Origin: Hominimerdicola alba
GTDB lineage: Bacteria > Bacillota > Clostridia > Oscillospirales > Ruminococcaceae
Length of the DNA stretch: 64,000 bases
NCBI RefSeq assembly: GCF_900109655.1
Contig: NZ_FOAT01000005.1
Span: 64,001 to 128,000 of the forward strand
Direction: 5' to 3'
Shown here: positions 14,766-23,284 of the stretch, in pieces
How positions within the stretch are numbered: position 1 is the stretch's first letter
How the letters are laid out: each line of letters begins with the position of its first letter
Notes under the pieces: generated by a model
Told to the model about the DNA's origin: nothing
Database searches by the model: none
Seen by the model: only the letters and a program-made list of their open reading frames with translations
Translations under genes and position numbers: made by a program

Positions 14766-17192
14766 TTATACTGTCTTTCTGCTTCTTGCTCTCACCCTCG
14801 GCTGAGGATTGCCCATCATATCGGGCAGAACAGCGTTCTCGGGAGGCTTTACCAGTGCAACATCTAGTACATCGGATATCCTCTCGGCAAACACAAATTC
14901 AAGACCTTCCTTGACCACATCATCTATCTCGTCAAGGTCTCCCCTGTTCTTTTCAGGGACGATTACAGTCTTAACGCCTGCCTTGAAAGCCGCCATGGTC
15001 TTTTCACGCAGACCGCCTATAGGCAGAACTTTGCCTGTAAGTGTTATCTCGCCTGTCATAGCAACGTCCGCGCGTACTTTTCTGCCGCTGAGTGCGGATA
15101 CCAAGGCAGTTATCATCGTAACGCCAGCCGAAGGACCATCCTTGGGCACAGCGCCCTCGGGTGCATGGATATGCAGATCCTTTTTCTCGTAGAATTCCTT
15201 GTCGATGCCGTATTCATCTGCTATGCTTCGGCAGTAGCTAACAGCTATCTTCGCGGATTCCTTCATAACATCGCCCAGTGAGCCTGTCAATTCCACCTTA
15301 CCCTTGCCGTCAAGTACAAGAACTTCCAGAGGCATCAGCACACCGCCTACAGATGTCCATGCAAGACCGTTTACACTGCCCACCTGGTCTTCCTTGGCTG
15401 CATCATCGGGCAGATACTTGATATGTCCGAGGAAATCAGGGATATTCTTGGAGCTGAAAGTTACTTTCTTAACATCGTTCTCAACTATCTCCCTAGCAGC
15501 CTTTCTACACAGCGAACCTATTGTTCTTTCGAGGGTACGCACGCCAGCCTCGCGGGTATAGCCGTCTATCAGCTGATAGATGCCGTCATTGGTCACTTTC
15601 ATCATAGATGCAGTCAGACCATGCTTTTCAAGCTGTTTCTTCACCAGATGCTTCTTGGCGATATTGAACTTTTCCTCACGGGTATAGCTGGAAAGCTCGA
15701 TGACCTCCATTCTGTCAAGCAGAGGTGCAGCCACTGTATCAAGAGTATTCGCCGTGGTAATGAACAGTACACTGCTGAGGTCGTAGGGAACTTCGGTATA
15801 GTGGTCGCGGAAAGCATTGTTCTGCTCGCTGTCGAGAACTTCAAGCATAGCCGATGAGGGGTCGCCCCTGAAATCGTTGCTCATCTTATCTATTTCGTCA
15901 AGGAGCATAACGGGATTGCTTGAACCCGCAAGCTTCATGGCATTTATGATACGTCCGGGCATAGCGCCGACATATGTCTTTCTGTGACCTCTAATATCGC
16001 TCTCGTCCTTTACGCCGCCGAGGGATACGCGCACGAACTTTCTATTAAGCGCCCTTGCGACAGACTTCGCCACCGAGGTTTTGCCAACACCGGGAGGTCC
16101 TACAAGGCAGAGTATCTGACCCTTGATATCGGGTGTAAGTTCCCTGACAGCAAGGTTCTCGATTATTCTCTCCTTGACTCTTTTCAGACCGTAGTGGTCT
16201 TTATCAAGGACAGCCTGAGCCTTTTTAACATCAGTGGTGTCCTTGGTGTAAACACCCCAAGGCAGACCGAGAACAGTATCGAGATAACCTCTGATAACAA
16301 CTGCTTCCTGAGATGAACCAGCCATTCTGGAAAGTCTTCTGACTTCCTCGGAAAGCTTGTCCTTGACCTCATCTGGAGCTTTCAGTTCCTCGATCTTATC
16401 GTAGTACTTCTGTATCTCGCCCTCGTCAGAGCCATCGAAGCCGCCTTCGCCCAGCTCGTTCTGGAGAGCCTTTATCTGCTCGCGAATATAGTACTCCCGC
16501 TGATTATCCTCTATCTGGCTCTGTACCTGTTCGTGTATCTCCTTTTCAAGAGAGAGCACATCTATCTCCCTTGCGAGGATAGTCATCATCAGCACCAGTT
16601 TCTCTCCCGCAGACTGCGCTTCAAGCAGAGCCTGTCTGTCGATGAAAGCCAGAGGTACGTTGAACGCAACAGCTTCAAACAGCTCGGATGCAGTTTTAGC
16701 GCCCATAACAGCAGTATATATCTCCTGTGGCATCTTGGGCATAAGTCTCGCATACTCCTCAAAAGCCTTGCGGACTTCCCTCTCAACAGCATCAAGCTCG
16801 TGGTTATACAGTTTATCCTTGGAATAATTTGGCAGAGGTTTCACCACAGCTTCATAGCAGTCATCGTGGACTATCATCTCTGAAAGTCTCGCCTTGCGGA
16901 CACCTCTCACCATGCACCTGCAAACACCGCCGGGACTTTTTATCACCTGACGGATATTCGCGATAGTGCCTATCCTGAACATATCCTTTTTCTCGGGGGA
17001 TTCAATATTTATATCCTTCTGCGCACACAGGAAGACATCACCGCTGAAATCATTCCTTGCGTTATGCAGACTGTTTATAGACATTTCCCTGCCCACGTCG
17101 AAATTGACGCTCATTCCGGGAAAAACGACCAGATCTCTGGTAGGTATCATCGGCAGCAGAATGCCATTCTTTATATCAGTACGCTTTTCCAT
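14766..17192 (-). CDS. lon: ATP-dependent protease Lon
   Basis: Cytoplasmic AAA+ serine protease, 808 residues, full length. In order: the substrate-binding LON domain (MIPTRDLVVFPGM at the start), a coiled-coil linker (about 190-260, QREYYIREQIKALQNELGEG), the AAA+ module with Walker A GPPGVGKTS and Walker B VMLLDEIDKM, and the protease domain with catalytic Ser in KDGPSAGV and Lys in the GKVLPIGGLREKTMAA segment. AAAGGAG lies before ATG 17192. The promoter has no paired heat-shock operator. Confidence 0.97.
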   Translation of the reverse strand: MEKRTDIKNGILLPMIPTRDLVVFPGMSVNFDVGREMSINSLHNARNDFSGDVFLCAQKDINIESPEKKDMFRIGTIANIRQVIKSPGGVCRCMVRGVRKARLSEMIVHDDCYEAVVKPLPNYSKDKLYNHELDAVEREVRKAFEEYARLMPKMPQEIYTAVMGAKTASELFEAVAFNVPLAFIDRQALLEAQSAGEKLVLMMTILAREIDVLSLEKEIHEQVQSQIEDNQREYYIREQIKALQNELGEGGFDGSDEGEIQKYYDKIEELKAPDEVKDKLSEEVRRLSRMAGSSQEAVVIRGYLDTVLGLPWGVYTKDTTDVKKAQAVLDKDHYGLKRVKERIIENLAVRELTPDIKGQILCLVGPPGVGKTSVAKSVARALNRKFVRVSLGGVKDESDIRGHRKTYVGAMPGRIINAMKLAGSSNPVMLLDEIDKMSNDFRGDPSSAMLEVLDSEQNNAFRDHYTEVPYDLSSVLFITTANTLDTVAAPLLDRMEVIELSSYTREEKFNIAKKHLVKKQLEKHGLTASMMKVTNDGIYQLIDGYTREAGVRTLERTIGSLCRKAAREIVENDVKKVTFSSKNIPDFLGHIKYLPDDAAKEDQVGSVNGLAWTSVGGVLMPLEVLVLDGKGKVELTGSLGDVMKESAKIAVSYCRSIADEYGIDKEFYEKKDLHIHAPEGAVPKDGPSAGVTMITALVSALSGRKVRADVAMTGEITLTGKVLPIGGLREKTMAAFKAGVKTVIVPEKNRGDLDEIDDVVKEGLEFVFAERISDVLDVALVKPPENAVLPDMMGNPQPRVRARSRKTV

Positions 17193-17236
17193 AAAAGCTC
17201 CTTTCTTCCGATCATGGAGTCAAACTTCATGTTAAT

Positions 17237-17265
17237 ATTATAGCATATATCCCTGATTATTGCAA
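17237..17265 (-). promoter_or_regulatory. Promoter of lon
   Basis: On the minus strand: TTGCAA (17265-17260), 17 bases, TATAAT (17242-17237). It lies 45 bases upstream of the lon ATG. Confidence 0.8.
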
Positions 17266-17341
17266 GAGGAAATGAAAAGCAATAAACTTGCCTGTAAAGC
17301 GGGATAATCCGTATTAAGGCGTATTATCTGCTAAAAAACAA

Positions 17342-17372
17342 ATGCAAGGATCAGAAATTCTGCTGCTTGCAT
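17342..17372. terminator. Probable bidirectional hairpin behind rpsR
   Basis: Stem ATGCAAG/CTTGCAT with an inner CAGAA/TTCTG. T runs follow on both strands. It is a second, weaker stop after the rpsR terminator. Confidence 0.5.
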
Positions 17373-17456
17373 CTGTTTTTTTACATATCGTTATCTATTC
17401 GATAATAAAACAATCGTCAAAGCATTCGCCATAAAGCTGATCACAGTATAAAAACA

Positions 17457-17478
17457 GAGGTATCCCGAAGGATACCTC
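17457..17478 (-). terminator. Terminator of the rpsF-ssb-rpsR operon
   Basis: Perfect 9-bp stem GAGGTATCC/GGATACCTC closed by a TTCG tetraloop on the minus strand, then TGTTTTTATA. It starts 13 bases after the rpsR stop. Confidence 0.92.
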
Positions 17479-17490
17479 ATAAAAATCATA

Positions 17491-17736
17491 TTAGTCTGCA
17501 ACGTAAGGCAGAAGAGCAACGTGTCTAGCTCTCTTGATAGCCTTTGTCAGCTCTCTCTGATGATAAGCACAAGTGCCTGTTACACGACGGGGCAGAATCT
17601 TAGCCCTTTCTGTCATGCACTTTCTGAGCTTAGCGATATCCTTGTAATCGATCTTTTCAGCTCTGTCAACACAGAACATACAAACCTTCTTGCGACCTCT
17701 CTTAACAGGTCTGCCGCCAGTTCTTTCCTTTTCCAT
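17491..17736 (-). CDS. rpsR: 30S ribosomal protein S18
   Basis: The 81-residue S18 has the conserved core [20 protein letters not shown] and [22 protein letters not shown]. The N terminus keeps the zinc-type cysteines (KVCMFC, later C and CAYH), the metal-binding C+ form. Third gene of the classic rpsF-ssb-rpsR operon, 54 bases after ssb. Confidence 0.98.
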   Translation of the reverse strand: MEKERTGGRPVKRGRKKVCMFCVDRAEKIDYKDIAKLRKCMTERAKILPRRVTGTCAYHQRELTKAIKRARHVALLPYVAD

Positions 17737-17790
17737 GGTATGATCTTCCCTCCTCGTTAGGAATTATCAAAATTCGTTTTAATGATCTTA

Positions 17791-18390
17791 TCAGAACGGT
17801 ACGCCGTCGTCTGAAAGTACATCTTCAAACTCCGACAGATCACCGATGTTCAGCGCGTCATTGGACGGTGCCTGATTATTGTTATTGTTGAAACTATTCT
17901 GATTGCCGCCGTTATTTCCGCCGAAACCGCCGTTGTTATTGAAGCCGCCATTGTTGTAGCCGCCTCCGTTATAACCGCCGTTGCCGCCGTTTGAGTAGCC
18001 GCCGTTGTTATTACCGAAGCCATTGTTTCCGCCGCCATAATTATTTGTATAATTACCGCCGCCCTGATTGGCTTTTTCACCGGTGAACGAAACGCTGTCT
18101 ACAAATACTTCTGTAACGTAGTGCTTTGTGCCGTTCTTATCTTCGTAAGTTCTTGTTCTGAGGTTACCCTCGATAGCGATCATTCTGCCTTTACCGAAAT
18201 ATTTTCCGATAAATTCAGCCTGCTGTCTCCATGCAACGCAGGTGATAAAATCAGACTGATACTGACCGTTCTGATCCTTGAAATTACGATCTACTGCGAC
18301 ATTGAATGTAACTACAGCCTGTCCGTTAGGTGTCTGTCTTACTTCAAGATCCTGTGTGATTCTACCCATTAAAATAACTCTGTTCAGCAT
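17791..18390 (-). CDS. ssb: Single-stranded DNA-binding protein
   Basis: The 199-residue SSB has an N-terminal OB fold (MLNRVILMGRITQDLEVRQTPNG at the start; about 1-108), then an unusually long linker of about 75 residues made mostly of Gly and Asn, and the acidic C-terminal peptide ending DDGVPF that docks repair and replication partners. Start ATG 18390 is chosen over 18408 by family alignment and its AAAGGAAT site. It lies between rpsF and rpsR. The Gly/Asn linker makes an apparent nucleotide repeat (17850-18080) that is only coding low complexity. Confidence 0.97.
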   Translation of the reverse strand: MLNRVILMGRITQDLEVRQTPNGQAVVTFNVAVDRNFKDQNGQYQSDFITCVAWRQQAEFIGKYFGKGRMIAIEGNLRTRTYEDKNGTKHYVTEVFVDSVSFTGEKANQGGGNYTNNYGGGNNGFGNNNGGYSNGGNGGYNGGGYNNGGFNNNGGFGGNNGGNQNSFNNNNNQAPSNDALNIGDLSEFEDVLSDDGVPF

Positions 18391-18460
18391 AACTCTAATT
18401 CCTTTCAATAAAAATACTCATTCCGTTCAACTGCTGATACTCCTGATTTTTTCCTGTCAC

Positions 18461-18751
18461 TTACTTAGTAGTGATAAGGAAACGTATAACGCCGTCAGTG
18501 ATGCCCAGTACTCTCTCCAGCTCTGCGGGGAAATCGGTCTTGCTATTGAAAGACCACAGTACGTAAGTGCCCTCTGTCTCGTAGTTGATCTCGTAAGCCA
18601 GCTTGCGCTTGCCCCATACGTTCAGCTCTACATTTTCAGCGTTAGCCTTGATCATGTCATCGAACTTTGTTGTCAGCGCGTTAACGCCTTCCTCATCGAG
18701 CTTCTGGCTGAAGATAACCATTGCCTCGTAGTTCTCATTGATCTTTGCCAT
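18461..18751 (-). CDS. rpsF: 30S ribosomal protein S6
   Basis: The 96-residue S6 begins MAKINENYEAMVIFSQKL, with the conserved NVELNVWGKRKLAYEINYETEGTYV stretch (named by its first residues). Start ATG 18751 has AAGGAGG nine bases upstream; the frame upstream to 18796 lies in the leader. First gene of rpsF-ssb-rpsR. S6 and S18 bind each other and can autoregulate this operon through a leader RNA in other bacteria. Confidence 0.97.
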   Translation of the reverse strand: MAKINENYEAMVIFSQKLDEEGVNALTTKFDDMIKANAENVELNVWGKRKLAYEINYETEGTYVLWSFNSKTDFPAELERVLGITDGVIRFLITTK

Positions 18752-18776
18752 TTTAGTACACCTCCTTTTGGATTTC

Positions 18777-18798
18777 GCCTGTACGATATAGTACAAGC
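18777..18798 (-). promoter_or_regulatory. Hairpin in the rpsF leader, candidate S6:S18 site
   Basis: Stem GCTTGTAC/GTACAGGC around a six-base loop, flanked by CCTT and AAGG that can extend it across an asymmetric internal loop, ending close to the ribosome binding site. The position fits the S6:S18-binding leader known from other bacteria. I could not confirm its conserved bases. Confidence 0.45.
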
Positions 18799-18814
18799 AA
18801 GGATTAACTCATAT

Positions 18815-18861
18815 ATTATAACACCGACCATGCTGAATGTCAAGCATCGCGTGGTCGGTGT
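18815..18861 (-). promoter_or_regulatory. rpsF operon promoter nested in a palindrome
   Basis: On the minus strand: TTGACA (18843-18838), 17 bases, TATAAT (18820-18815), an exact consensus. The -35 box sits in the centre of an inverted repeat with 10-base arms (18821-18830 and 18852-18861, ACACCGACCA type). Confidence 0.88.
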
Positions 18862-18880
18862 TTGTAAACTTTTTGTAAAT

Positions 18881-19849
18881 TCACTTCAGAAGCTTAGCTA
18901 CCAGTAACAAAGAGCCCATAGAGAAAATTGTATATATCATGAAGGACAGTATCATATATCCGTATGAAGTACCACCCTTGGTCATTATACGCTCGTTTAT
19001 AGCATCTCTGTCCTCATCTTCGGATTCGCGGTATATCCTGAAAATATCACGTCTAGCCTGCTTATAATAAAGGTAGTTTGCAAAGAATCCCGCCATTATC
19101 TCCAGCATCATCCTGACAAACACCGCGATCTGCTCCAGCATCTGAAAATTGCGTGATTTCACATCAATGCCGAATTTTATAGTGAGTTCATAACTTCCGG
19201 AGCTGAAAGTCTCGATCATAACAGGAAGATTCAGCAGAGCCATGATCACAGCAGCAGCCAAGCCCCATCCCTTCATCTTGCGGTACATAAAGTACAGGGG
19301 CGGGAATAGGAAAGCGAATATATTCATAGAGAGCTTTCTGCCTGTTTTGCCGAATTTTATGAAGCTGGGCAGGAAGCCCAAAGGATTAGGACCTATATAT
19401 CTCGCCAGGTCGCCCAGCTTTACACCATCGATATCCGAATCCTGTGTAAGCATAACGGGGGTCATGTTGATACCCGGGATATTTGTCTTCATGGGATCCG
19501 GTTTGGCATCGTGACCGTCCTCCGACTCATTATTAAAAGGTCTCGGACCGTCCATATTTATAAGAGGCGTACCGCACTGCTCACAGTAGCGCAGACTCGG
19601 GTCATTCTCAGCACCGCACCTTATACAGCGCTTGACATTCGATGCCGAAGTGACCGGGATCTCCTCGGCAGGCGCATCGGGTAGCCAGCTAACATTTTTA
19701 TCATGCAGGATATCGTTTATACATCTGCCCTTTTCTTCATAACAGCTTCTGTGGTAGGGCGTGCCGCATTCGGGGCACACAACGATATCGTCATCGTCGG
19801 TGAACCGCTTTCCGCAGCATATACATTTTGAGCCTGTATAATTCGTCAT
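18881..19849 (-). CDS. Zinc-finger (prokaryotic RING-like) membrane protein
   Basis: The 322-residue protein has an N-terminal double zinc module: CICCGKRF...CPECGTPYHRSCYEEKGRC, a Cys/His pattern like the prokaryotic RING family 1, then a zinc ribbon CIRCGAE...CEQCGTPL (near 93-115). After a linker come four hydrophobic segments (about 180-320) in a DUF2628-like arrangement. The zinc heads probably face the cytoplasm. The function is unknown. It is transcribed alone from ATG 19849 (AAAGGAAAAG upstream), divergent from the LCP gene. Confidence 0.75.
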   Translation of the reverse strand: MTNYTGSKCICCGKRFTDDDDIVVCPECGTPYHRSCYEEKGRCINDILHDKNVSWLPDAPAEEIPVTSASNVKRCIRCGAENDPSLRYCEQCGTPLINMDGPRPFNNESEDGHDAKPDPMKTNIPGINMTPVMLTQDSDIDGVKLGDLARYIGPNPLGFLPSFIKFGKTGRKLSMNIFAFLFPPLYFMYRKMKGWGLAAAVIMALLNLPVMIETFSSGSYELTIKFGIDVKSRNFQMLEQIAVFVRMMLEIMAGFFANYLYYKQARRDIFRIYRESEDEDRDAINERIMTKGGTSYGYMILSFMIYTIFSMGSLLLVAKLLK

Positions 19850-20140
19850 TTTTCTTTTCCTTTCGGTGTTCTGTCACAATCTGATATCTGATCTTACGTA
19901 TGGTCGGTGATATTCTGTAAAACCTTGATCCATCGTGATAAACTTTTCATTTTATTATACCACACTCTGCAAGAAAATGCAATACGCCCCCACAAATAAT
20001 ATTCAGACAATCTCCATTAAGGCTATCAGCGGCCTGTCCGAGCCGAAACTGTACCAAAAAACGTGCTAATTCGGCTTCAATCTATGCTAATACCCTAAAA
20101 AATCGACACAATGCGCTGTTTAATTCGTTAGTTTTGCGTG
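19850..20140. other. Divergent intergenic region
   Basis: About 290 bases without a gene between the zinc-finger gene (minus) and the LCP promoter (plus). It is AT-rich; no clear repeat or RNA is seen. Confidence 0.4.
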
Positions 20141-20169
20141 TTGTAATTTCATGGAAAGTAAGATATAAT
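20141..20169 (+). promoter_or_regulatory. Promoter of the LCP gene
   Basis: TTGTAA (20141-20146), a 17-base spacer and TATAAT (20164-20169), followed by a leader of about 90 bases before ATG 20269. Confidence 0.75.
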
Positions 20170-20268
20170 ATAATCTGTATGAGAATATACAGTACTTAGA
20201 AAACAAGGTACAGTGGTAAACATAAGACGGGCCGTAAGCCCTTTCCGCTGAAAAGAGGAATATTTACT

Positions 20269-21777
20269 ATGAAAAATAACAAAGAGCATACCGTGGCTTC
20301 CGCGGAGCTTAGGGACATGATCAATCATGCCATGATAAACAAACGCAACAGCGAAGCTGATGACGACCTGAAATCAAGCATAGCTCATGCTATGGATAAA
20401 AAAGCCGCTACGGGTAAGATAAAGCATTCCGAGAGTGATCAGGAATGTCCCGCAGACAAGAACGAAAAGCACAGTGATGCAAAAGCCAAAAAGAAAAAGC
20501 GTTTTCCGCTCAATATGCGGGGCGGATGGAGCATACGCAAAAAGACAGGCGTTACTTTGGGTTTTATCTTCCTGGCACTGGTACTTCTGATGGCAGTAAT
20601 AGTGTTCCTGTTCTTCCACTACACAGGTCTGCTGAAAGACCGTGATAATTCTATAAGAACGGAAAAACCGCCGGTTGACAGCCGTGACCTTGTAGACGAG
20701 CCTGACACTCTCGACGAGGAAGCAAAGGAGAAAGAGCTCCGCGAGATGCTTCAGCAGAGATCAAAGAAGATCTCAAATGAAAAGGTAATGAATGTCCTAC
20801 TGATAGGCGAGGATATCAGAGATACTGCTTCTCAGGACAGAGGTAATACCGATGTGATGATGCTTATCTCTATAAACAAGGAGCATAAGACCGTCACCCT
20901 GACCTCACTGATGAGAGATACATGGGTATATATGGAAAAATTCGGCATCAGCAACAAGCTGAACCAGGCTTACTGGTACGGCGGCGCCGAATACCTTTCG
21001 GAAGTTGCTGAGGATTATTTCAGCATCAAGATCGACAGAACTGTTAAGGTCAACTTCAAACAGTTCATAGATATCGCTGAGACCGTCGGCGGACTTGATT
21101 TTGATGTCAGCTACACCGAGGCAGTTGCAATGCGCGACCCCATGGACGAGCAGAACTATTATCTCCACAATCCCGAGGGTACTGATTATGTAGATCTTAA
21201 ACAGTACGGCAAAGATGATTCTGTGAATTATTACGATGTTGACGGCAAGTTCTGCACAAGCATCGAATATCAGTCCGAGGAAGATAATGTCATCAGTATG
21301 CACCTGAACGGAAATCAGGCACTGGCTTATGCCCGTGTAAGATACGGCTGCGGCGATGACTACGGCAGAACGATGCGTCAGCGTGAGGCGATACAGGAGA
21401 TCGTTTCCAAAGCGAAAAAGCTCAGCCTTGTAAAGCTCGACGAACTGATGAACAAGGTACTTCCCGAGGTCGAGACCGACCTTGAAGAAGGCGAGATAGC
21501 AGAGATGCTCCTTAACGCATTCGATTACATGAATTATGACATACAGCAGCTGCGTCTCCCTGTGGACGATTACTTCACCATGGACTTCATCAACAGCCAG
21601 AGCTGTCTCTCACTGACCAACTGGCAGTTCCAGGCGAATGCAGCAATGCTCAGATACATGGTATACGGCGACTGCAAGACCGTCGAAGAAGCAAGAGCAC
21701 AGTACCAGAAAGAAATAGACGATGGTACGTTCTACGAAAAGAACGATTTCCAGCCGCCTGTTATGTACTACTACTGA
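20269..21777 (+). CDS. LytR-CpsA-Psr (LCP) family glycopolymer ligase
   Basis: Membrane-anchored transferase that attaches teichoic-acid-like or other glycopolymers to peptidoglycan on the outer face. It has a long basic/acidic cytoplasmic N terminus (about 1-90), one membrane helix (about 95-122) and the LCP domain: RGNTDVMMLISIN, TLTSLMRDTWV (the conserved Arg-Asp of the pyrophosphate site) and RYGCGDDYGRTMRQREAI. The 502 residues and 90-residue cytosolic tail are longer than the smallest LCPs. AAGAGGAATA lies before ATG 20269. Single gene with its own promoter and terminator; the exact polymer is unknown. Confidence 0.92.
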   Translation: MKNNKEHTVASAELRDMINHAMINKRNSEADDDLKSSIAHAMDKKAATGKIKHSESDQECPADKNEKHSDAKAKKKKRFPLNMRGGWSIRKKTGVTLGFIFLALVLLMAVIVFLFFHYTGLLKDRDNSIRTEKPPVDSRDLVDEPDTLDEEAKEKELREMLQQRSKKISNEKVMNVLLIGEDIRDTASQDRGNTDVMMLISINKEHKTVTLTSLMRDTWVYMEKFGISNKLNQAYWYGGAEYLSEVAEDYFSIKIDRTVKVNFKQFIDIAETVGGLDFDVSYTEAVAMRDPMDEQNYYLHNPEGTDYVDLKQYGKDDSVNYYDVDGKFCTSIEYQSEEDNVISMHLNGNQALAYARVRYGCGDDYGRTMRQREAIQEIVSKAKKLSLVKLDELMNKVLPEVETDLEEGEIAEMLLNAFDYMNYDIQQLRLPVDDYFTMDFINSQSCLSLTNWQFQANAAMLRYMVYGDCKTVEEARAQYQKEIDDGTFYEKNDFQPPVMYYY

Positions 21778-21964
21778 TAAATGATGAACAGCCGCTTTGG
21801 GCTGGGTCTGTAAGAACATATGTGATTATTATTGAGGGAAGACCCTTTTGATATAAGCCACTCGCAGCGTACACATGACAGCCGAATCGATCATTATCTA
21901 TCATTATTGTCAACACTCAAAAAAGACACACCCAAACTGACCGCAGTCATATTTGGTAAAACAC

Positions 21965-22009
21965 AAAAGGTTCAGCGACCTATCAAAGCCACTGAACCTT
22001 TTATTATTT
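21965..22009. terminator. Bidirectional terminator
   Basis: Stem AAAAGGTTCAG/CTGAACCTTTT (21965-21975 with 21992-22002) followed by TATTATTTC. It can also serve the minus-strand synthetase gene ending at 22110. The rest of 21778-22109 holds nothing recognisable. Confidence 0.8.
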
Positions 22010-22109
22010 CACTTGCTGCGAGTCGAGTATAGTCAACATGAATTTACCTGACGTAGTATCAGTGCAGAACGCCCACATGACTTATATTTTAGGAGTTTGT
22101 GCAAAATTG

Positions 22110-23099
22110 TCAGTCTATAAGATCATTCTGAAAACGTGACAGATGCTCGAAAGGCAAGATCTGCCGACCGCGGAACAGACCGCAGCCGTCGTTTATCAGC
22201 TGGTTGTTGAATGCTTTGAACATATTCACATTTACGGAGGCAAGGTCAAGTTCCTGTAATTTTGTGAAACGCTCATAGGCTTCATCGAAATATCTGCACT
22301 CGCCTAAAGGGATATTATCCCGCCTTGTACGGCTTTCTTCCTGCTGGCGTTCATAGCCGAAATGATTAGCACTTCCTATCTCGGCAAGGTCGTCCATATC
22401 CTTTGTTCTCAGCTGGAGTTCGGTAAAGCATCTTGCAAGATTATCGTAGAAAGTGATGTGCAGGGACTGATATCCCGATGGTCTGGGAAAAGCAACATAA
22501 TCCCTGTAGTAAGGGCGGTTGCTGCTGATTAGTGAATCGGCTGTCTTTTCGTGCCCCGAGCCCGAAAGTTCAGCAGTGAAACCGCGGACCTCAAGATACT
22601 GGGGAAGTACATTGGCTATCTCGTATAGATATTTTTTCTCCTGTTCTTCCTGTGAGATTCCGTCTTCTAGGTGACACATGGGCATGGATATCACAATACG
22701 GTATGCGATAAGGTCACGAAAACAGGTGAGGTTGCTTTTTATCTCTGCTTCAGTGGGATAGCTGTGGTTTTTCTGGTAGTAGTCATAGATATATTCAAGT
22801 ATATAGCCGTTGAATTTTTCCTCAGCCCGTATCAGCGATTTTATCCTGCCCTTGAATGTAAAGGCGAGGAAGGGATATTTCTGGGTCATGTATTTGTAGA
22901 ATTCCTTTATCCTCTGGGACTGTGAAGTAAGGAAGTCATTGTGTTCGAGAAGCTCGATTATCTGTATCAGAAAATTGCAGTGAGCAAGGTCGATTGGGTT
23001 ATCGGTCTCGATAGCCGATCTTTTCAGGTCAGAGGAATACTGGTGCAGTATCTTCAGCACCGTATCCCCAGAGAATAAATAGTCGTTCAGGGTTATCAT
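22110..23099 (-). CDS. Stand-alone RelA/SpoT-type nucleotide synthetase
   Basis: The 329-residue protein has one synthetase domain and no HD hydrolase, TGS or ACT domain. Visible motifs: KGRIKSLIRAEEKF (substrate binding), DLIAYRIVI (Mg-binding Asp), RDYVAFPRPSGYQSLHITFY (the GYQSLH loop) and TELQLRT (catalytic Glu of the ExQxRT motif). All key residues look intact, so it should transfer pyrophosphate to a nucleotide or an RNA end. It has about 80 extra N-terminal helical residues compared with the short RelP/RelQ enzymes. GGAGG precedes ATG 23099. It lies 185 bases behind the ATP-grasp operon, same strand. A toxic synthetase is possible; no antitoxin is obvious. Confidence 0.85.
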   Translation of the reverse strand: MITLNDYLFSGDTVLKILHQYSSDLKRSAIETDNPIDLAHCNFLIQIIELLEHNDFLTSQSQRIKEFYKYMTQKYPFLAFTFKGRIKSLIRAEEKFNGYILEYIYDYYQKNHSYPTEAEIKSNLTCFRDLIAYRIVISMPMCHLEDGISQEEQEKKYLYEIANVLPQYLEVRGFTAELSGSGHEKTADSLISSNRPYYRDYVAFPRPSGYQSLHITFYDNLARCFTELQLRTKDMDDLAEIGSANHFGYERQQEESRTRRDNIPLGECRYFDEAYERFTKLQELDLASVNVNMFKAFNNQLINDGCGLFRGRQILPFEHLSRFQNDLID

Positions 23100-23121
23100 T
23101 GTTTTGTCCTCCGTAAATGCG

Positions 23122-23148
23122 AAGCTGCCGTGCTGTGCGGCAGCTTCA
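23122..23148 (-). promoter_or_regulatory. Strong hairpin upstream of the RelA/SpoT-type gene
   Basis: Perfect 10-bp stem GAAGCTGCCG/CGGCAGCTTC. No T run follows on the minus strand. It sits about 20 bases before the ribosome binding site, between the ATP-grasp operon and this gene, and could stop 3' decay or partially stop transcription. Confidence 0.5.
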
Positions 23149-23284
23149 TTTTATGATAAGGCAGTGTCACCGCTCGGGTTCGTTTTAGGGTAGTAAGATA
23201 ATTGCTCGTTTCTTTCTCTCATTGCAGGTGTGGGAGATACTCCTGCTTATTTACACAATCCCGACCTTTCACGGCGGCACCGGC

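Noticed and set aside
17193-17236. CtsR-type heat-shock operator upstream of lon
   Set aside because: Only one AGTCAAA half-site is present; the second half at the required spacing is missing.
17850-18080. Repeated GCCGCC/GTTATT pattern that looks like a tandem repeat or CRISPR-like array
   Set aside because: It is the Gly/Asn-rich linker of SSB in frame; there are no equal spacers and no direct repeats of fixed length. No CRISPR array is seen in the window.
21832-22032. 66-codon plus-strand frame after the LCP gene
   Set aside because: It runs through the terminator hairpin and has no recognisable motif.
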